Below are positions 16,851 through 26,692 of a stretch of DNA of 64,000 nucleotides, piece by piece. Within the stretch, counting starts at the first letter, position 1. Every line of letters starts with the position of its first letter. Source of the DNA: Leptolyngbya sp. NIES-2104 (GTDB lineage Bacteria; Cyanobacteriota; Cyanobacteriia; Leptolyngbyales; Leptolyngbyaceae); the NCBI RefSeq assembly GCF_001485215.1, contig NZ_BBWW01000001.1, forward strand, positions 4,588,001 to 4,652,000, written 5' to 3'. The notes beneath the pieces are model-generated. The model made no database searches. It was given only the letters and a program-made list of their open reading frames with translations, and was not told the origin of the DNA. Position numbers and translations under genes: made by a program.

Positions 16851-18470
16851 ATGAAGTTTCGCTCGTTTCTCAACATTGTTGCTGCGATCGCTGGTGTCTT
16901 ATTCGTGGTCGCCACGATCGGGTTTAGCTGGGTTTTTTCTCAGAGTCCACTCGGTTTGCTCAAAGGTAGCCCGAAAAGTACACCGACCGCTGCCATGTTT
17001 GTTCCAAAGCAAGCTCCAGTGATGGCTTCATTGTTGGTGAATCCCGATCGATTAGAGAGTTTGCGGCAAGTCGTGGCAAAACCGGGCGATCGAGCCGCTA
17101 CCCGTCAGGAATTTGAGCAATTTACTCAAGGCGTTTTAGGCAGTTCGGAATTGAATTATCGCCGGGATGTGCAGCCGTGGTTGGGCGATGAAATAACCGC
17201 AGCCGTAACGACGTTGGATATCGATCGAGAAGAATCGAACGGGAAAGAGGCAGGATATTTGCTGGCATTAGCAACAAAAGACACGGAGCGATCGAGAGAA
17301 TTTCTCCAAGTGTTTTGGCAAAAACGCGCCATTACGGGAACCGATTTAGCTTTTGAAGATTACAAAGGCACCAAGATTATCTACGGTAAGGTTGAATCGG
17401 ATTCTGTCCCGATCACGGTTGCGAGTGCGATCGTGGGTCGCCAATATGTGCTGTTTGCCAATAGTCCGAAGGTACTCCGAAACGCGATTAACAACGTACA
17501 AGCAGCGGAACTCAATTTAGAAAATTCGAGTGATTATCAAACTGCGATCGCATCGCTCGATCAAGGACGAATCGGAGTGATTTTCGCCAATCTTCCAGCA
17601 TTGGCAGAATTGAACGGGAAAGAAATTACGGATACCGCTTCGAGTGCAGCGATCGCGCTTGGTTTAGATCGCAAAGGTTTAATTGCAGAAACCGCGATTA
17701 TCCGAGCAGGAACCGACGCGAATTTATCAAAACAATCTCTAGAGGCGCTGAAGTATATTCCGGCGGTTACACCGATTTCTGCATCAGGTGTGAATCTCGA
17801 TCGCTTGTGGTCGGGTTTATCGAGTGATGGAACGATCTCGAAATGGGTCAATTCCCCGATCGAATCGCTCGGCAAACGTTGGAATCTCAACTTGCCACAA
17901 GACATTTTTAATTGGGTGAAAGGTGAGTATGCACTAGCGCTCATTCCCGGCAATACATTGGATTGGGTATTTGTGGCAGATAAAACCGCAGATCCGGGAG
18001 CAGAAAGCGCGATCGCTCATCTCGACGAACTCGGCAAAGCACAGGGCATCACCGCTGGAATCATTCAGATTGGCGATCAGCCTGTTTCTGTGTGGACAAA
18101 ACTTGATTCAGCCAATGCGGACAAGAAAATCGATGCGGAAGTGGTTGGCGTGCATACCACGATCGGGAAATACGAAATTTTCACGACTTCCATGGATACG
18201 ATGAAAGCGGTGCTGAATGCGAAGAAGGATGTCCTGGCGAATAGTAAATCGTTTGAAAGTGCGATCGCAGCGTTACAAAAAGAAAATGCTGGATATTTGT
18301 ATCTGGATTGGAAGACGGCGCAACCGATTTTAGAGAAGCAATACCCGATTTTGAAAGTCGCAGAATTGGCAGGAGAACCAATTTTTGAGCATTTGAGATT
18401 GCTGACGATTAGCAATTATGGCAATCGATCTGGAGTTCAACGCGGCGGTGTTTTTGTGCGATTGAGTTAG
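16851..18470 (+). CDS. DUF3352-like exported/anchored protein
   Basis: A 539-residue protein. The N-terminus (MKFRSFLNIVAAIAGVLFVV through GFSWVFSQSP) is a signal anchor. The remainder alternates beta-rich segments such as TAAMFVPKQAPVMASLLVNP, QPWLGDEITAAVTTLDIDRE, YVLFANSPKVLRNAINN, EYALALIPGNTLDWVFVAD and NAGYLYLDWKTAQPILEKQ. This matches what I recall of the cyanobacterial DUF3352 family of large periplasmic proteins of unknown role. An upstream ATG at 16824 is possible. No catalytic motif is visible. Confidence 0.75.
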   Translation: MKFRSFLNIVAAIAGVLFVVATIGFSWVFSQSPLGLLKGSPKSTPTAAMFVPKQAPVMASLLVNPDRLESLRQVVAKPGDRAATRQEFEQFTQGVLGSSELNYRRDVQPWLGDEITAAVTTLDIDREESNGKEAGYLLALATKDTERSREFLQVFWQKRAITGTDLAFEDYKGTKIIYGKVESDSVPITVASAIVGRQYVLFANSPKVLRNAINNVQAAELNLENSSDYQTAIASLDQGRIGVIFANLPALAELNGKEITDTASSAAIALGLDRKGLIAETAIIRAGTDANLSKQSLEALKYIPAVTPISASGVNLDRLWSGLSSDGTISKWVNSPIESLGKRWNLNLPQDIFNWVKGEYALALIPGNTLDWVFVADKTADPGAESAIAHLDELGKAQGITAGIIQIGDQPVSVWTKLDSANADKKIDAEVVGVHTTIGKYEIFTTSMDTMKAVLNAKKDVLANSKSFESAIAALQKENAGYLYLDWKTAQPILEKQYPILKVAELAGEPIFEHLRLLTISNYGNRSGVQRGGVFVRLS

Positions 18471-18516
18471 TTCGATCGTGATAGATAATTGTGTGCGCTG
18501 CGTTGCTTGGTGTTTC

Positions 18517-18621
18517 GCCCCCTAAATCCCCCATTCTGGGGGACTTTGAAGTAGAAAAATCTCTTTAACTTTGGGAAACTTTCACACTCAAAGTCCCTCA
18601 CTTGTGGGGGATTTAGGGGGC
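18517..18621. mobile_element. MITE-like palindromic element, about 105 bp
   Basis: The left arm begins GCCCCCTAAATCCCCCA at 18517. The right arm is its near-exact reverse complement ending GGGGGATTTAGGGGGC at 18621. The arms are about 33 bp each (sharing GGGGGACTTTGA-like inner ends) around a central spacer of roughly 38 bp. Weaker inverted similarity continues outside (GTTGCTTG and CAAACAAC). It has no coding capacity and lies between the DUF3352-like gene and the ferredoxin gene. This fits a non-autonomous miniature inverted-repeat element, or a strong bidirectional hairpin. Confidence 0.75.
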
Positions 18622-18734
18622 AGAAGCTGCAAACAACGAAGCGAAAAAATTCAACACAATCCAAACAAGCGAAGCAGAAACCCCGATCGAGATTTCTGCT
18701 TCGCTTCAATACAGAAACTTTTCTGTCAGAAAAC

Positions 18735-19034
18735 CTAGTACAGGTCTTCCTCTTGGTGAGTCAAGATCGTGCAGTCCGAAGTGGGATAAGCCACACAGGT
18801 CAGCACATAACCTGCTTGGATTTGATCATCATCCAAGAAAGACTGGTCAGATTGATCGACAGTTCCTTCGGTGATCTTGCCAGCACAAGTCGAGCAAGCA
18901 CCCGCACGACAGGAGTAAGGCAGATCCAGACCTTGCTCTTCAGCCGCATCTAAAATGTACTCATCATCGGGAACATCGATCGTGGTGTTCAGCCCTTCAG
19001 CTTCGTTGATTAACGTGACCTTAAAAGTAGGCAT
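18735..19034 (-). CDS. petF: [2Fe-2S] plant-type ferredoxin
   Basis: The 99-residue protein is a complete cyanobacterial ferredoxin. It has [21 protein letters not shown] at the start, the cluster ligands in [15 protein letters not shown] (three Cys) and the fourth Cys in [15 protein letters not shown], and ends THQEEDLY. It carries electrons from photosystem I to FNR, nitrogen and sulfur assimilation enzymes and thioredoxin reductase. Length and ligand spacing are canonical for PetF1. It is transcribed alone, with a MITE-like palindrome downstream. An inverted ACTTAAG/CTTAAGT pair lies upstream near 19087-19122; its role is unclear. Confidence 0.96.
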   Translation of the reverse strand: MPTFKVTLINEAEGLNTTIDVPDDEYILDAAEEQGLDLPYSCRAGACSTCAGKITEGTVDQSDQSFLDDDQIQAGYVLTCVAYPTSDCTILTHQEEDLY

Positions 19035-19280
19035 TCGGTGATCCTCTCTAGTAATAGCAGCGGCAGGATTGCCGGAAAATTTGGGACTTAAGTTTTCTCA
19101 ATCAGTCTTGAGTCCCTTAAGTTCTTTTCAATTCTGATACTACGGGAAAACTCAACCGTTAAACCCGCCATTTGACCGGATCGGTGAACGCGATTCCTAA
19201 TAAATCACCATCATTTAATCTACTTATACTTATAGGACGATCGATTGGAGACAATCGAGGGTTACAATCCGTTACCCCGA

Positions 19281-20240
19281 TTATTTGTAATAGCTGAGCG
19301 TTGCAAATCTATCGGTAGCATCGATCAAGGCAGTGAGAATTCCCGTTTCCATCATCGAGTGCCCCGCATCCGGAACGATAATGAATTCCGCATCAGGAAG
19401 TGCTTTATGCAAGTCCCAAGCCGAAGTCATCGGACAAACGACATCGTATCGCCCCTGAACAATTACCGTTGGAATGTGCCGAATGCGATCGCAGTTTCTC
19501 AACAGTTGATCATCGGTTTCAAAAAAGCCCCGATTCATAAAGTAGTGACACTCAATTCGTGCAAACGCATCCGCGAATTCATCTTGGGAAAACTTGCTTT
19601 GCAAATCTGGATCGACGATTAATCGGCTAGTACTGCCTTCCCAAACTGACCAAGCTTTTGCAGCGATCGCTCTTATTTCCGCATCGTCACTGGTCAATCT
19701 TCGATAGTAAGCTGACACTAAATCATCGCGTTCTTCAACGGGAATCGGTGCTAAATACTGCTCCCAAGCATCCGGGAAAATCCAGCTTGCTCCTTCTTGA
19801 TAAAACCAGAGAATTTCTTTGCGTCGTAATAGGAAGATGCCGCGCAGAACGAGTCCTAAACAGCGATCGGGATGGGTTTGACTATACGAGAGCGATAAAG
19901 TGCTGCCCCAACTCCCTCCGAAGACGACCCAGCGATCGATTTGGAGATGCGATCGTAATTTCTCAGTATCACTCACTAAATCCCAGGTTGTGTTCTCTCT
20001 AAGTTCAGCATGGGGTGTACTTTTCCCGGCTCCGCGCTGATCGAAGAGAATAATCCGCCATTTTTCAGGATCGAAATACTGTCGGTAGGTTGTAATCGTA
20101 CCGCCACCGGGTCCACCATGCAGAAAGACAACAGGCTGACCGTTTGGATTGCCGCTTTGCTCATAGTAGATCGTGTGCAAATCGGAGACGGGGAGCATTC
20201 CAGATTGGTAGGGTTCGATCGCAGGATAAAGATGACGCAT
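19281..20240 (-). CDS. pip: Proline iminopeptidase
   Basis: The 319-residue alpha/beta hydrolase carries the S33 family signatures: VVFLHGGPGGGT (oxyanion hole), ILFDQRGAGKSTPHAE, the nucleophile elbow VVFGGSWGSTLSLSYSQTHP (Ser), an acid in QGRYDVVCP and the His in DAGHSMME. It removes N-terminal proline from peptides. The start MRHLYPAIEPYQSGMLPVSD and the length match Pip. It is cytoplasmic, with no signal peptide. There is no functional link to the neighbouring ferredoxin or menaquinone genes. Confidence 0.95.
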   Translation of the reverse strand: MRHLYPAIEPYQSGMLPVSDLHTIYYEQSGNPNGQPVVFLHGGPGGGTITTYRQYFDPEKWRIILFDQRGAGKSTPHAELRENTTWDLVSDTEKLRSHLQIDRWVVFGGSWGSTLSLSYSQTHPDRCLGLVLRGIFLLRRKEILWFYQEGASWIFPDAWEQYLAPIPVEERDDLVSAYYRRLTSDDAEIRAIAAKAWSVWEGSTSRLIVDPDLQSKFSQDEFADAFARIECHYFMNRGFFETDDQLLRNCDRIRHIPTVIVQGRYDVVCPMTSAWDLHKALPDAEFIIVPDAGHSMMETGILTALIDATDRFATLSYYK

Positions 20241-20299
20241 GAGAAGAGATGGGCTAACTAACTGTAGACCATGATAGTTTCCTGCAAGTCTTAGCTTCT

Positions 20300-20518
20300 A
20301 TGCGCTCTAAAATTCCGGTTGGATTTTTGTTTTTGACCAGTATTGTGTTTATTGGATTTGGCGATCAGGTTTTGCCGCCTGAGATTGGGCGGTATAGTTT
20401 TCAGGTGCGAAGCTCGATCGATCAATGGTTGGTGAATGCGGTTCCGAATTGGCAACCGAAGACGAATCCGTATCGGAGAACCGAGGACGCGATTCAGGAC
20501 ACGAAACAATCGAAGTGA
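20300..20518 (+). CDS. Small membrane-anchored hypothetical protein
   Basis: A 72-residue protein with an N-terminal hydrophobic helix (IPVGFLFLTSIVFIGFGDQV) followed by a polar tail containing VNAVPNWQPKTNPYRRTEDA. The PEIG, SIDQ and WQPKTNP features look conserved among short cyanobacterial proteins, from memory. It is divergent from pip and convergent with menB, whose stop codon is four bases from its own. Function is unknown; a single-span membrane protein is the only safe prediction. Confidence 0.6.
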   Translation: MRSKIPVGFLFLTSIVFIGFGDQVLPPEIGRYSFQVRSSIDQWLVNAVPNWQPKTNPYRRTEDAIQDTKQSK

Positions 20519-20522
20519 ACGA

Positions 20523-21356
20523 TCACGGCAACCAGGGATATTTGCGAAAATCAGGCTTGCGTTTTTCCAAAAATGCCTGTTTGCCCTCAGACCCTTCCTC
20601 GGTCATGTAATACAGCATCGTGGCATTTCCAGCGAGTTCCTGTAGTCCAACCTGTCCATCACAATCAGCATTCAATGCCGCTTTGAGACAGCGAATCGCG
20701 ATCGGGCTTTTCTCTAAAATTTCTTGCGCCCACTGAATGCCTTCTGCTTCGAGTTGATCCACGGGCACAACGGTATTCACCAGTCCCATCTCTAAGGCTT
20801 CCTGAGCGTTGTACTGACGGCAGAGATACCAAATCTCACGCGCTTTCTTTTGTCCCACAATCCGCGCCATATAACTCGCACCAAATCCACCATCGAAGCT
20901 GCCGACTTTCGGTCCGGTTTGTCCAAAAATTGCATTATCCGCCGCGATCGTCAAATCACACAGTAAATGCAAGACATGACCACCCCCGATCGCATATCCC
21001 GCCACCAGCGCAATAATCGCTTTCGGCATTGATCGGATGAATCGCTGCAAATCCAATACATTTAATCTAGGAACGCCTGCTTCATCGACGTATCCAGCGT
21101 GACCCCGAACACTTTGATCGCCTCCAGAGCAGAACGCATATTTTCCATCGGTATGAGGTCCGGCACCTGTGAATAGCACAACTCCGATGCGGCTATCTTC
21201 CCGCGCATTTGCGAACGCATCATAGAGTTCTACGATCGTTTTCGGGCGAAAGGCATTCCGCTTGTGGGGACGATTGATCGTGATTTTAGCGATGCCATCG
21301 GCTTTGTGATAAAGAATATCTTCGTAGTCTTTAACGCTCGTCCAGTCTGTTGTCAT
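20523..21356 (-). CDS. menB: 1,4-dihydroxy-2-naphthoyl-CoA synthase
   Basis: The 277-residue crotonase-fold enzyme starts [20 protein letters not shown] and carries the MenB signatures [56 protein letters not shown] and [20 protein letters not shown]. It closes the naphthoquinone ring of phylloquinone, the photosystem I A1 acceptor. The ATG overlaps the menD TGA as ATGA, so translation is coupled. It is the last gene of the menF-uma2-menD-menB unit. Confidence 0.96.
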   Translation of the reverse strand: MTTDWTSVKDYEDILYHKADGIAKITINRPHKRNAFRPKTIVELYDAFANAREDSRIGVVLFTGAGPHTDGKYAFCSGGDQSVRGHAGYVDEAGVPRLNVLDLQRFIRSMPKAIIALVAGYAIGGGHVLHLLCDLTIAADNAIFGQTGPKVGSFDGGFGASYMARIVGQKKAREIWYLCRQYNAQEALEMGLVNTVVPVDQLEAEGIQWAQEILEKSPIAIRCLKAALNADCDGQVGLQELAGNATMLYYMTEEGSEGKQAFLEKRKPDFRKYPWLP

Positions 21357-23068
21357 AGTGAATTTGCAAAGTGTTTTAAGTTCGTTTTTCGCCAGTTGGC
21401 ATCTGAGATGCGATCGGTCTTCAATTCCAGCACTCGGATGCCCTGATCGGGAAGTAAGTGAATGCGATTGCGTAATTGCTCCCAAGTTTCGATGATTTCA
21501 TGTTTGACCTCGTATGTTTGACAAAGTTTGGCAAAATCAATGTTTTGCGGAGTGGCGAAGAATTCTTCAAACGGCGGATCGAAAGGCGCGATCGGTAACA
21601 TACCAAAAATTCCGCCACCGTTGTTATTAATCAGAACGATGGTGAGATGTCCTTGAAAATGCGATCGAATCAAGAATCCATTCGTGTCATGTAACAGCGC
21701 TAAATCTCCGGTCAACATCACCGCTTTCTGATGATGCGCGATTCCTAAAGCGGTTGAAAGTGTGCCATCAATTCCATTTGCACCGCGATTAAAAAACGGT
21801 CGAATGTTCAAATCATTCGGTTTCCAGAAATACTCGGCATCGCGCACAGGCATACTGCTAGAGATGAATAGCGGCGTTTCAGGCGGCAGGAATTGCGACA
21901 ATATCCAAGCCGTTTTGCCTTCAAACAATGCGGTTTCTTGGATAAAAGCTTGATCGATCGTCTGTCGCATATTCGATTCTGCATTGAGCCAATCTTTGAG
22001 AAAGTCAGACGGCAGCAGTGTGAGAAATGAATCGATCGATTCAACTGCGATCGGAATATGCACGGTTTTGCCATGAATCGGATCAAGACTGCGATCGCTT
22101 GGATCGATCACAAATTGCAGCGGTTGAGTCGCATCCAACCACAAGCGAACTTCTTTACTGGTCGGCATTTCTCCGATTCGCAAAACAATCTCCGGCGCAA
22201 GTTTCTTAGCAAGCTCTTTGTTTCTTAAAATCGTGTCATAGGTTGAAATCAAATAAGGATTGAGACTGGCATAATTTCGCAGAGGAGAAAGGGCTTCCGC
22301 TAGAACGGGTAAAGAGAGCGATCGAGATAATTGCGCGATCGCTTCACAATATCGTTTCGGATCTTTCGGCTGTGCAACTCCTGCAATGATGACTCCTCGA
22401 CGATCCTCAAATGAGGAGAATAATCGACTCACGGCAAGCTGTTGATCAATCGCCCAACCGGATACACCGAAATGCTCAAAGAAATCGTCCGGCAACTGAT
22501 CGGGCATTCCCGATTGTTCGATCGGAGCTAACGGCTCCCGAAAGGGAAGATTCAAATGCACAACTCCTGGAATCGGATATTGTGTCTGCTGCATTGCGTT
22601 CATCATTGTCTGGCGCAAATATCGCAGCATTGATAATTCCGTTGAAGGAATCGCAATTTCACTGTAGAAATTCACATACGAGCCGAATAGTTTTTGTTGA
22701 TCGATCGCTTGTCCCGCATTGCAATTTCTCAGTTCCGGTGGACGATCTGCGGTCAGAATTAACAACGACACTCGACTCTCACGCGCTTCCACCACGGCAG
22801 GAAAAAAATTTGCGCCCGCTGATCCAGACGTGCAAACTAAAACCACAGGATTATGAGTTCTTCGGGCAATTCCGAGCGCAAAAAAGGAAGCTGATCGCTC
22901 ATCTAAAACGGGAATCGCTTCGATCTGAGGATGACGCGCAAAGGCAACCGTCAACGGAGTCGATCGAGAACCGGGACACACGATCGCCGTTCTCAATCCC
23001 GATCGTGCTAATGTCTCAACCAGCACCGAAGCCCAAAGCGTATTCACATTGCGAAAATCTAAATTCAT
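21353..23068 (-). CDS. menD: SEPHCHC synthase (MenD)
   Basis: The 571-residue ThDP enzyme opens with [20 protein letters not shown] followed by [18 protein letters not shown] and [14 protein letters not shown]. The thiamine diphosphate region reads [13 protein letters not shown] followed by [17 protein letters not shown]. MenD adds the succinic semialdehyde unit from 2-oxoglutarate to isochorismate in phylloquinone synthesis. The length is standard. Its start codon overlaps the preceding uma2 stop (ATGA), and its stop overlaps the menB start in the same way. Confidence 0.96.
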   Translation of the reverse strand: MNLDFRNVNTLWASVLVETLARSGLRTAIVCPGSRSTPLTVAFARHPQIEAIPVLDERSASFFALGIARRTHNPVVLVCTSGSAGANFFPAVVEARESRVSLLILTADRPPELRNCNAGQAIDQQKLFGSYVNFYSEIAIPSTELSMLRYLRQTMMNAMQQTQYPIPGVVHLNLPFREPLAPIEQSGMPDQLPDDFFEHFGVSGWAIDQQLAVSRLFSSFEDRRGVIIAGVAQPKDPKRYCEAIAQLSRSLSLPVLAEALSPLRNYASLNPYLISTYDTILRNKELAKKLAPEIVLRIGEMPTSKEVRLWLDATQPLQFVIDPSDRSLDPIHGKTVHIPIAVESIDSFLTLLPSDFLKDWLNAESNMRQTIDQAFIQETALFEGKTAWILSQFLPPETPLFISSSMPVRDAEYFWKPNDLNIRPFFNRGANGIDGTLSTALGIAHHQKAVMLTGDLALLHDTNGFLIRSHFQGHLTIVLINNNGGGIFGMLPIAPFDPPFEEFFATPQNIDFAKLCQTYEVKHEIIETWEQLRNRIHLLPDQGIRVLELKTDRISDANWRKTNLKHFANSL

Positions 23069-23736
23069 TGCAGCGATTGAACAAACATTTGATGTTCAGG
23101 AGATTGAATTCCTGCCTGAACGGTTTCTAAAACTGCAATCATGTCGCCGTTTAGGATAGCAGCGACATTTAGCCACAATCCTGGAAAAACTTGCGATCGA
23201 ATGATGCCCGTTTCATCCAGTGATAGAGTTTGATATTCGCCCTCTACAAGTTGAAACCAATCTAAACGACGCTCATAAGATTGCCAGATAATATATTCCT
23301 GCACACCATTACGGCGGTAGACTCGTTTTTTTGTTCCTGTATCGATCGCAACGCTACTCGCGGCAACTTCAATCACTAGCTCAGGAGCGCCCGTCAAATA
23401 ATCATCACTATCAATTATCACGCGCCCACCCCGATTTTGCTCAAGAAACAACACGAGATCTGGCTGTGGTTCGTTGTCTAAATCTAAGCGAACTGTCGGA
23501 TTATCACCGAGCCGAACTCCAGGCGTAAATGCTTTGTAAATCGATAACACCGCATTCAGATTACTATGAGGTTCCGCATGAGATTCAAAGCGTAACGCTG
23601 CTGCCACGTAAACCACTCCTTCGATCAATTCAGCTTTTTTAATGTGAGGTGAGGCAGTATATCGACGCTCAAACTCTGGACGAGATAAACGATCGCCGTT
23701 CTCCAAAGGTGGAATTTTGCTCAAAAAAGTGTTCAT
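23065..23736 (-). CDS. Uma2 family endonuclease-like protein inside the men operon
   Basis: This 223-residue Uma2/DUF820 protein shows RLSRPEFERRYTASPHIKKA, ELIEGVVYVAAALRFE, VRLGDNPTVRLDLDNEPQPD, the acidic PQPDLVLF and PELVIEVAASSVAIDTGTKK positions of the putative PD-(D/E)xK site, VYRRNGVQEYIIW and LPG-type VFPGLWLN. It sits between menF and menD and overlaps both by four bases (ATGA at each junction). It is thus cotranslated with phylloquinone synthesis genes. There is no known reason for such a pairing. It may be a hitchhiking insertion or may have a real link. Confidence 0.88.
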   Translation of the reverse strand: MNTFLSKIPPLENGDRLSRPEFERRYTASPHIKKAELIEGVVYVAAALRFESHAEPHSNLNAVLSIYKAFTPGVRLGDNPTVRLDLDNEPQPDLVLFLEQNRGGRVIIDSDDYLTGAPELVIEVAASSVAIDTGTKKRVYRRNGVQEYIIWQSYERRLDWFQLVEGEYQTLSLDETGIIRSQVFPGLWLNVAAILNGDMIAVLETVQAGIQSPEHQMFVQSLQ

Positions 23737-25130
23737 ACGATGGCATTCAGTAAAGCTTTCAGTTTGAGTTGAACTTCAGCGAATTCCTTCTCTGGATCTG
23801 ATCCTGACACAATTCCCGCGCCTGCGAAGAGTCGAGCACGATTTCCTTGCAGAATTGCCGATCGTATTCCTACCGCAAATTCGCCGTTCCCTTGAGCGTC
23901 GATCCACCCAATCGGAGCCGCATACCACGATCGCTCAAACGCTTCAAACGATCGCAGATGTTCACAGGCGATCAATTTTGGGGCACCCGCAACCGCAGGA
24001 GTCGGATGAAGTTCTGCAACCGCATCGAGTAGATGTAAATTCGATTTGATTGTGGCTCGAATGGGAGTTTGTAAGTGCTGAATATTTGGAAGTTGTAGCA
24101 GTCTGGGCGGTGAAAACTGCGGCGTTAAGTTCAGATTTCTTAAGTGTTGAGCGATCGAATCCACGACGACTTGATGTTCGTGTTTTTCTTTCTGACCGTT
24201 GAGCAAAGTTGCTGCAAGTCGAGCATCTTCGGAGCGGGTTTTGCCACGGGGAACTGATCCCGCTAAGGCTTCGGTGAATAAGCGATCGTGTTGGATTTTG
24301 ACAAGTCTTTCTGGACTCGCACCGATAAAGGTCGCATTTTTGCCATTACTCGCAGAGAAAACATAACAGTTGGGATAGCGCGATCGTAGATTGCTCAATG
24401 ATGAAACGAGATTAAACGGTAACGGTGAGGTGACATCTAACGCATCCGCTAAAACGATTTTATTAAAATGCTGCTGTTGAATGAGTTTTAATGCTGCGGT
24501 GACAGATTTTTGATAATGACCGGAATGTGAAACGGATTGCTGTTTGAAAAAAGGTTTTGGGGAATCGATTGCTAAGCGAATCACATTGTGTTTAATCGAT
24601 CGAATTTTCTGAACTGTTCTTAAAGTCTCGTTTACTGCGGTTTTTAGATCGGTGTCATTTAAGATTTTTAAGTTTGCGACGATCGTCGATCGATTCTCAA
24701 TTCGAGAAATTTGCCACGATGGAAGAAAGGCACGAGCAGCGGGAAATTGCGAATCGGTTGTGCGATCGAAAAAAGCAAAGTTGCAAAAAAAATGCGCTCC
24801 AGAGAAGTCAGTATCGCGTCCAAGGTGATGAGTTTTAGCGAGTGCGGTTTCAATCGATTGTTTGAGATCGACAAAGCGATCGCGACCTTCAGCCTGAAAT
24901 TCTAATGCCGTATCAAATGCTAAAACCGCTTGATCGTTTTCAAAATAGAAATGTGTTTGATTCGGTTTGACCAATGCTTCTAGAACGGCTAGAAGATCGA
25001 TCGCTTCAACAGGGATTGAAATGCTGGCGATACAGTAATCGATTGATTGAGAGATAGATTGTTTACACCTGAGAAGAAATTGGTAGAGTTCTTGAGAATC
25101 AAGCTGTGACTGAAGCTGAATCGCAGGCAT
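23733..25130 (-). CDS. menF: Isochorismate synthase
   Basis: The 465-residue chorismate-binding enzyme shows HFNKIVLADALDVTSPLPF, FSASNGKNATFIGASPERLV, the conserved EALAGSVPRGKTRSEDARLA, LHPTPAVAGAPK and PIGWIDAQGNGEFAVGIRSA followed by LFAGAGIVSGSDPEKEFAE. It converts chorismate to isochorismate, the first committed step to phylloquinone. I use the ATG at 25130 (MPAIQLQSQL); upstream in-frame starts add eight residues of no similarity. It is the first gene of the men unit, and its stop overlaps the uma2 start by four bases. Confidence 0.93.
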   Translation of the reverse strand: MPAIQLQSQLDSQELYQFLLRCKQSISQSIDYCIASISIPVEAIDLLAVLEALVKPNQTHFYFENDQAVLAFDTALEFQAEGRDRFVDLKQSIETALAKTHHLGRDTDFSGAHFFCNFAFFDRTTDSQFPAARAFLPSWQISRIENRSTIVANLKILNDTDLKTAVNETLRTVQKIRSIKHNVIRLAIDSPKPFFKQQSVSHSGHYQKSVTAALKLIQQQHFNKIVLADALDVTSPLPFNLVSSLSNLRSRYPNCYVFSASNGKNATFIGASPERLVKIQHDRLFTEALAGSVPRGKTRSEDARLAATLLNGQKEKHEHQVVVDSIAQHLRNLNLTPQFSPPRLLQLPNIQHLQTPIRATIKSNLHLLDAVAELHPTPAVAGAPKLIACEHLRSFEAFERSWYAAPIGWIDAQGNGEFAVGIRSAILQGNRARLFAGAGIVSGSDPEKEFAEVQLKLKALLNAIV

Positions 25131-25232
25131 AACAATCGTCCCAAACATCGGCAATCATTAGCCGATCTTAAATCACGGAGTGATCTACCCTTTGTAATTT
25201 GTAATGAAGTGAAGCAATTTTCGCCCAGTTCA

Positions 25233-26609
25233 TTACGAATTATGAATTAGCTCAGGAATGATTGCCCGATCGCCTACCACCCTCAACCGAAACACATCCG
25301 GCGGCACAAACGTAATTCCTCGACGGGCAGGACGCACCGATCGATCGAGATTCGTTTCAAATTCATACCAAGACAGCACCGTTGCCAAAACCAACTTCAT
25401 TTCAAACAACGACAACGCCATGCCGACACAACTCCGACTGCCACCCCCAAACGGCAAATATTCATAAGCCGAAAACTTTCGCTCTAAAAAGCGATCGGGA
25501 TTAAAACAATCCGCCTGCTCATACGTTTTCGCCCGTCGATGCGCCAGATAAATACACGGAATCAAAATCGTTCCCGGCTCATACGTAAAGCCCTCAATCT
25601 CGATCGTTCTTTTCACCTTACGCGGTTGAGAAATCAACGCGATCGGATAAACCCGCAACGCTTCCTTACATACCGCCGTCAAATACGGAGCCTGCGACAA
25701 TGCCACCGGATCGGGATTCTCACCCAACTGATCCAATTCTTGCCGTAAGCGATCGAGCGATTCCGGATGCCGATGCAACCAATAAAACGCCCAAGTCAGC
25801 CCCGATGCGGTCGTTTCATGTCCGAGCAACAACAGCGTCATCAATTGATCATGTAATTCCTGATCGCTCATTGATTCGCCTTGTTCGTCTCGCGCCATCA
25901 TCAGCACCGAGAGAATATCCGTTCGATTCTGCAACGATTGAGAACGTCGATCGCTAATTTCCGCATAGATCAACGCATCGATCTGTGCCATCTGCTCTAA
26001 AAACTGTCCCCAAGGACTCCAACGCCCCAAATTTTGCTGAAGCATCGGGAAAAAGAATTGCGTTGAATACAGCGGCGAAGTAATTGCTTCTAACAATTCC
26101 GCTAACAATTGCTTTAATCGCTCGTATCTCACACCCGGAACTAACCCAAACACCACTTGGAGAATCACTTGCAGCGAAATTTCTGACATTTCTGCACGAA
26201 CTGCGATCGCATCTCCGACTTTCCAATCAATCATTCGTTTCTGCGTCAACTGACAAATCAAATGCCCTTGACTGTGCAACTGTTCGCGATGCAGTGCAGG
26301 CATCAATAACTGTCGCTGTCTCTGATGTCGCGCTCCTTCCTGCATAATCAGCGATTGATTACCGACCAAGGGACGAAACACATGAGTCACTTTGCCAAAC
26401 TCAAACGCATCAGCCAGCGTCGTAAACACCGCTTGAATCGCATCTGGATTACTGAGAAATACCACTGGGGGGGATTTTAGCCCCAGCACTCGTGTCGTGA
26501 AGGTATCTCCATATTGCGCCGCAGCCCGATCGAAAAACGAGATCGGGTCAGCCACAAGCGACAGAGTTTGAACAAGAGCAGGCGATCGCAATCCGGGCGG
26601 TAACATCAT
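25233..26609 (-). CDS. Cytochrome P450, CYP110-like
   Basis: The 458-residue P450 opens MMLPPGLRSPALVQTLSLVA, resembling the proline-rich start of cyanobacterial CYP110 proteins. The I helix has LLLGHETTASGLTWAFY, the K helix has KEALRVYPIALISQPRK, and the heme loop is YLPFGGGSRSCVGMALSLFE with the axial Cys. All catalytic elements are intact. CYP110 enzymes are associated with fatty acid or terpenoid hydroxylation. The ATG at 26609 is preferred over a TTG at 26624. No redox partner gene adjoins it; the ferredoxin at 18735 is a candidate donor by inference. Confidence 0.92.
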   Translation of the reverse strand: MMLPPGLRSPALVQTLSLVADPISFFDRAAAQYGDTFTTRVLGLKSPPVVFLSNPDAIQAVFTTLADAFEFGKVTHVFRPLVGNQSLIMQEGARHQRQRQLLMPALHREQLHSQGHLICQLTQKRMIDWKVGDAIAVRAEMSEISLQVILQVVFGLVPGVRYERLKQLLAELLEAITSPLYSTQFFFPMLQQNLGRWSPWGQFLEQMAQIDALIYAEISDRRSQSLQNRTDILSVLMMARDEQGESMSDQELHDQLMTLLLLGHETTASGLTWAFYWLHRHPESLDRLRQELDQLGENPDPVALSQAPYLTAVCKEALRVYPIALISQPRKVKRTIEIEGFTYEPGTILIPCIYLAHRRAKTYEQADCFNPDRFLERKFSAYEYLPFGGGSRSCVGMALSLFEMKLVLATVLSWYEFETNLDRSVRPARRGITFVPPDVFRLRVVGDRAIIPELIHNS

Positions 26610-26692
26610 TCCAATTTTCGGCAATACACGCTGTTTCTAGTGTAGAGAATTCAGATTTTCCAACGTTGGAAATTTCAAATTCTTCAAACGAT

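Noticed and set aside
19087-19122. ACTTAAG/CTTAAGT inverted repeat upstream of ferredoxin as an operator
   Set aside because: Seven-base arms with a long spacer are weak evidence and match no regulator site I know with confidence.
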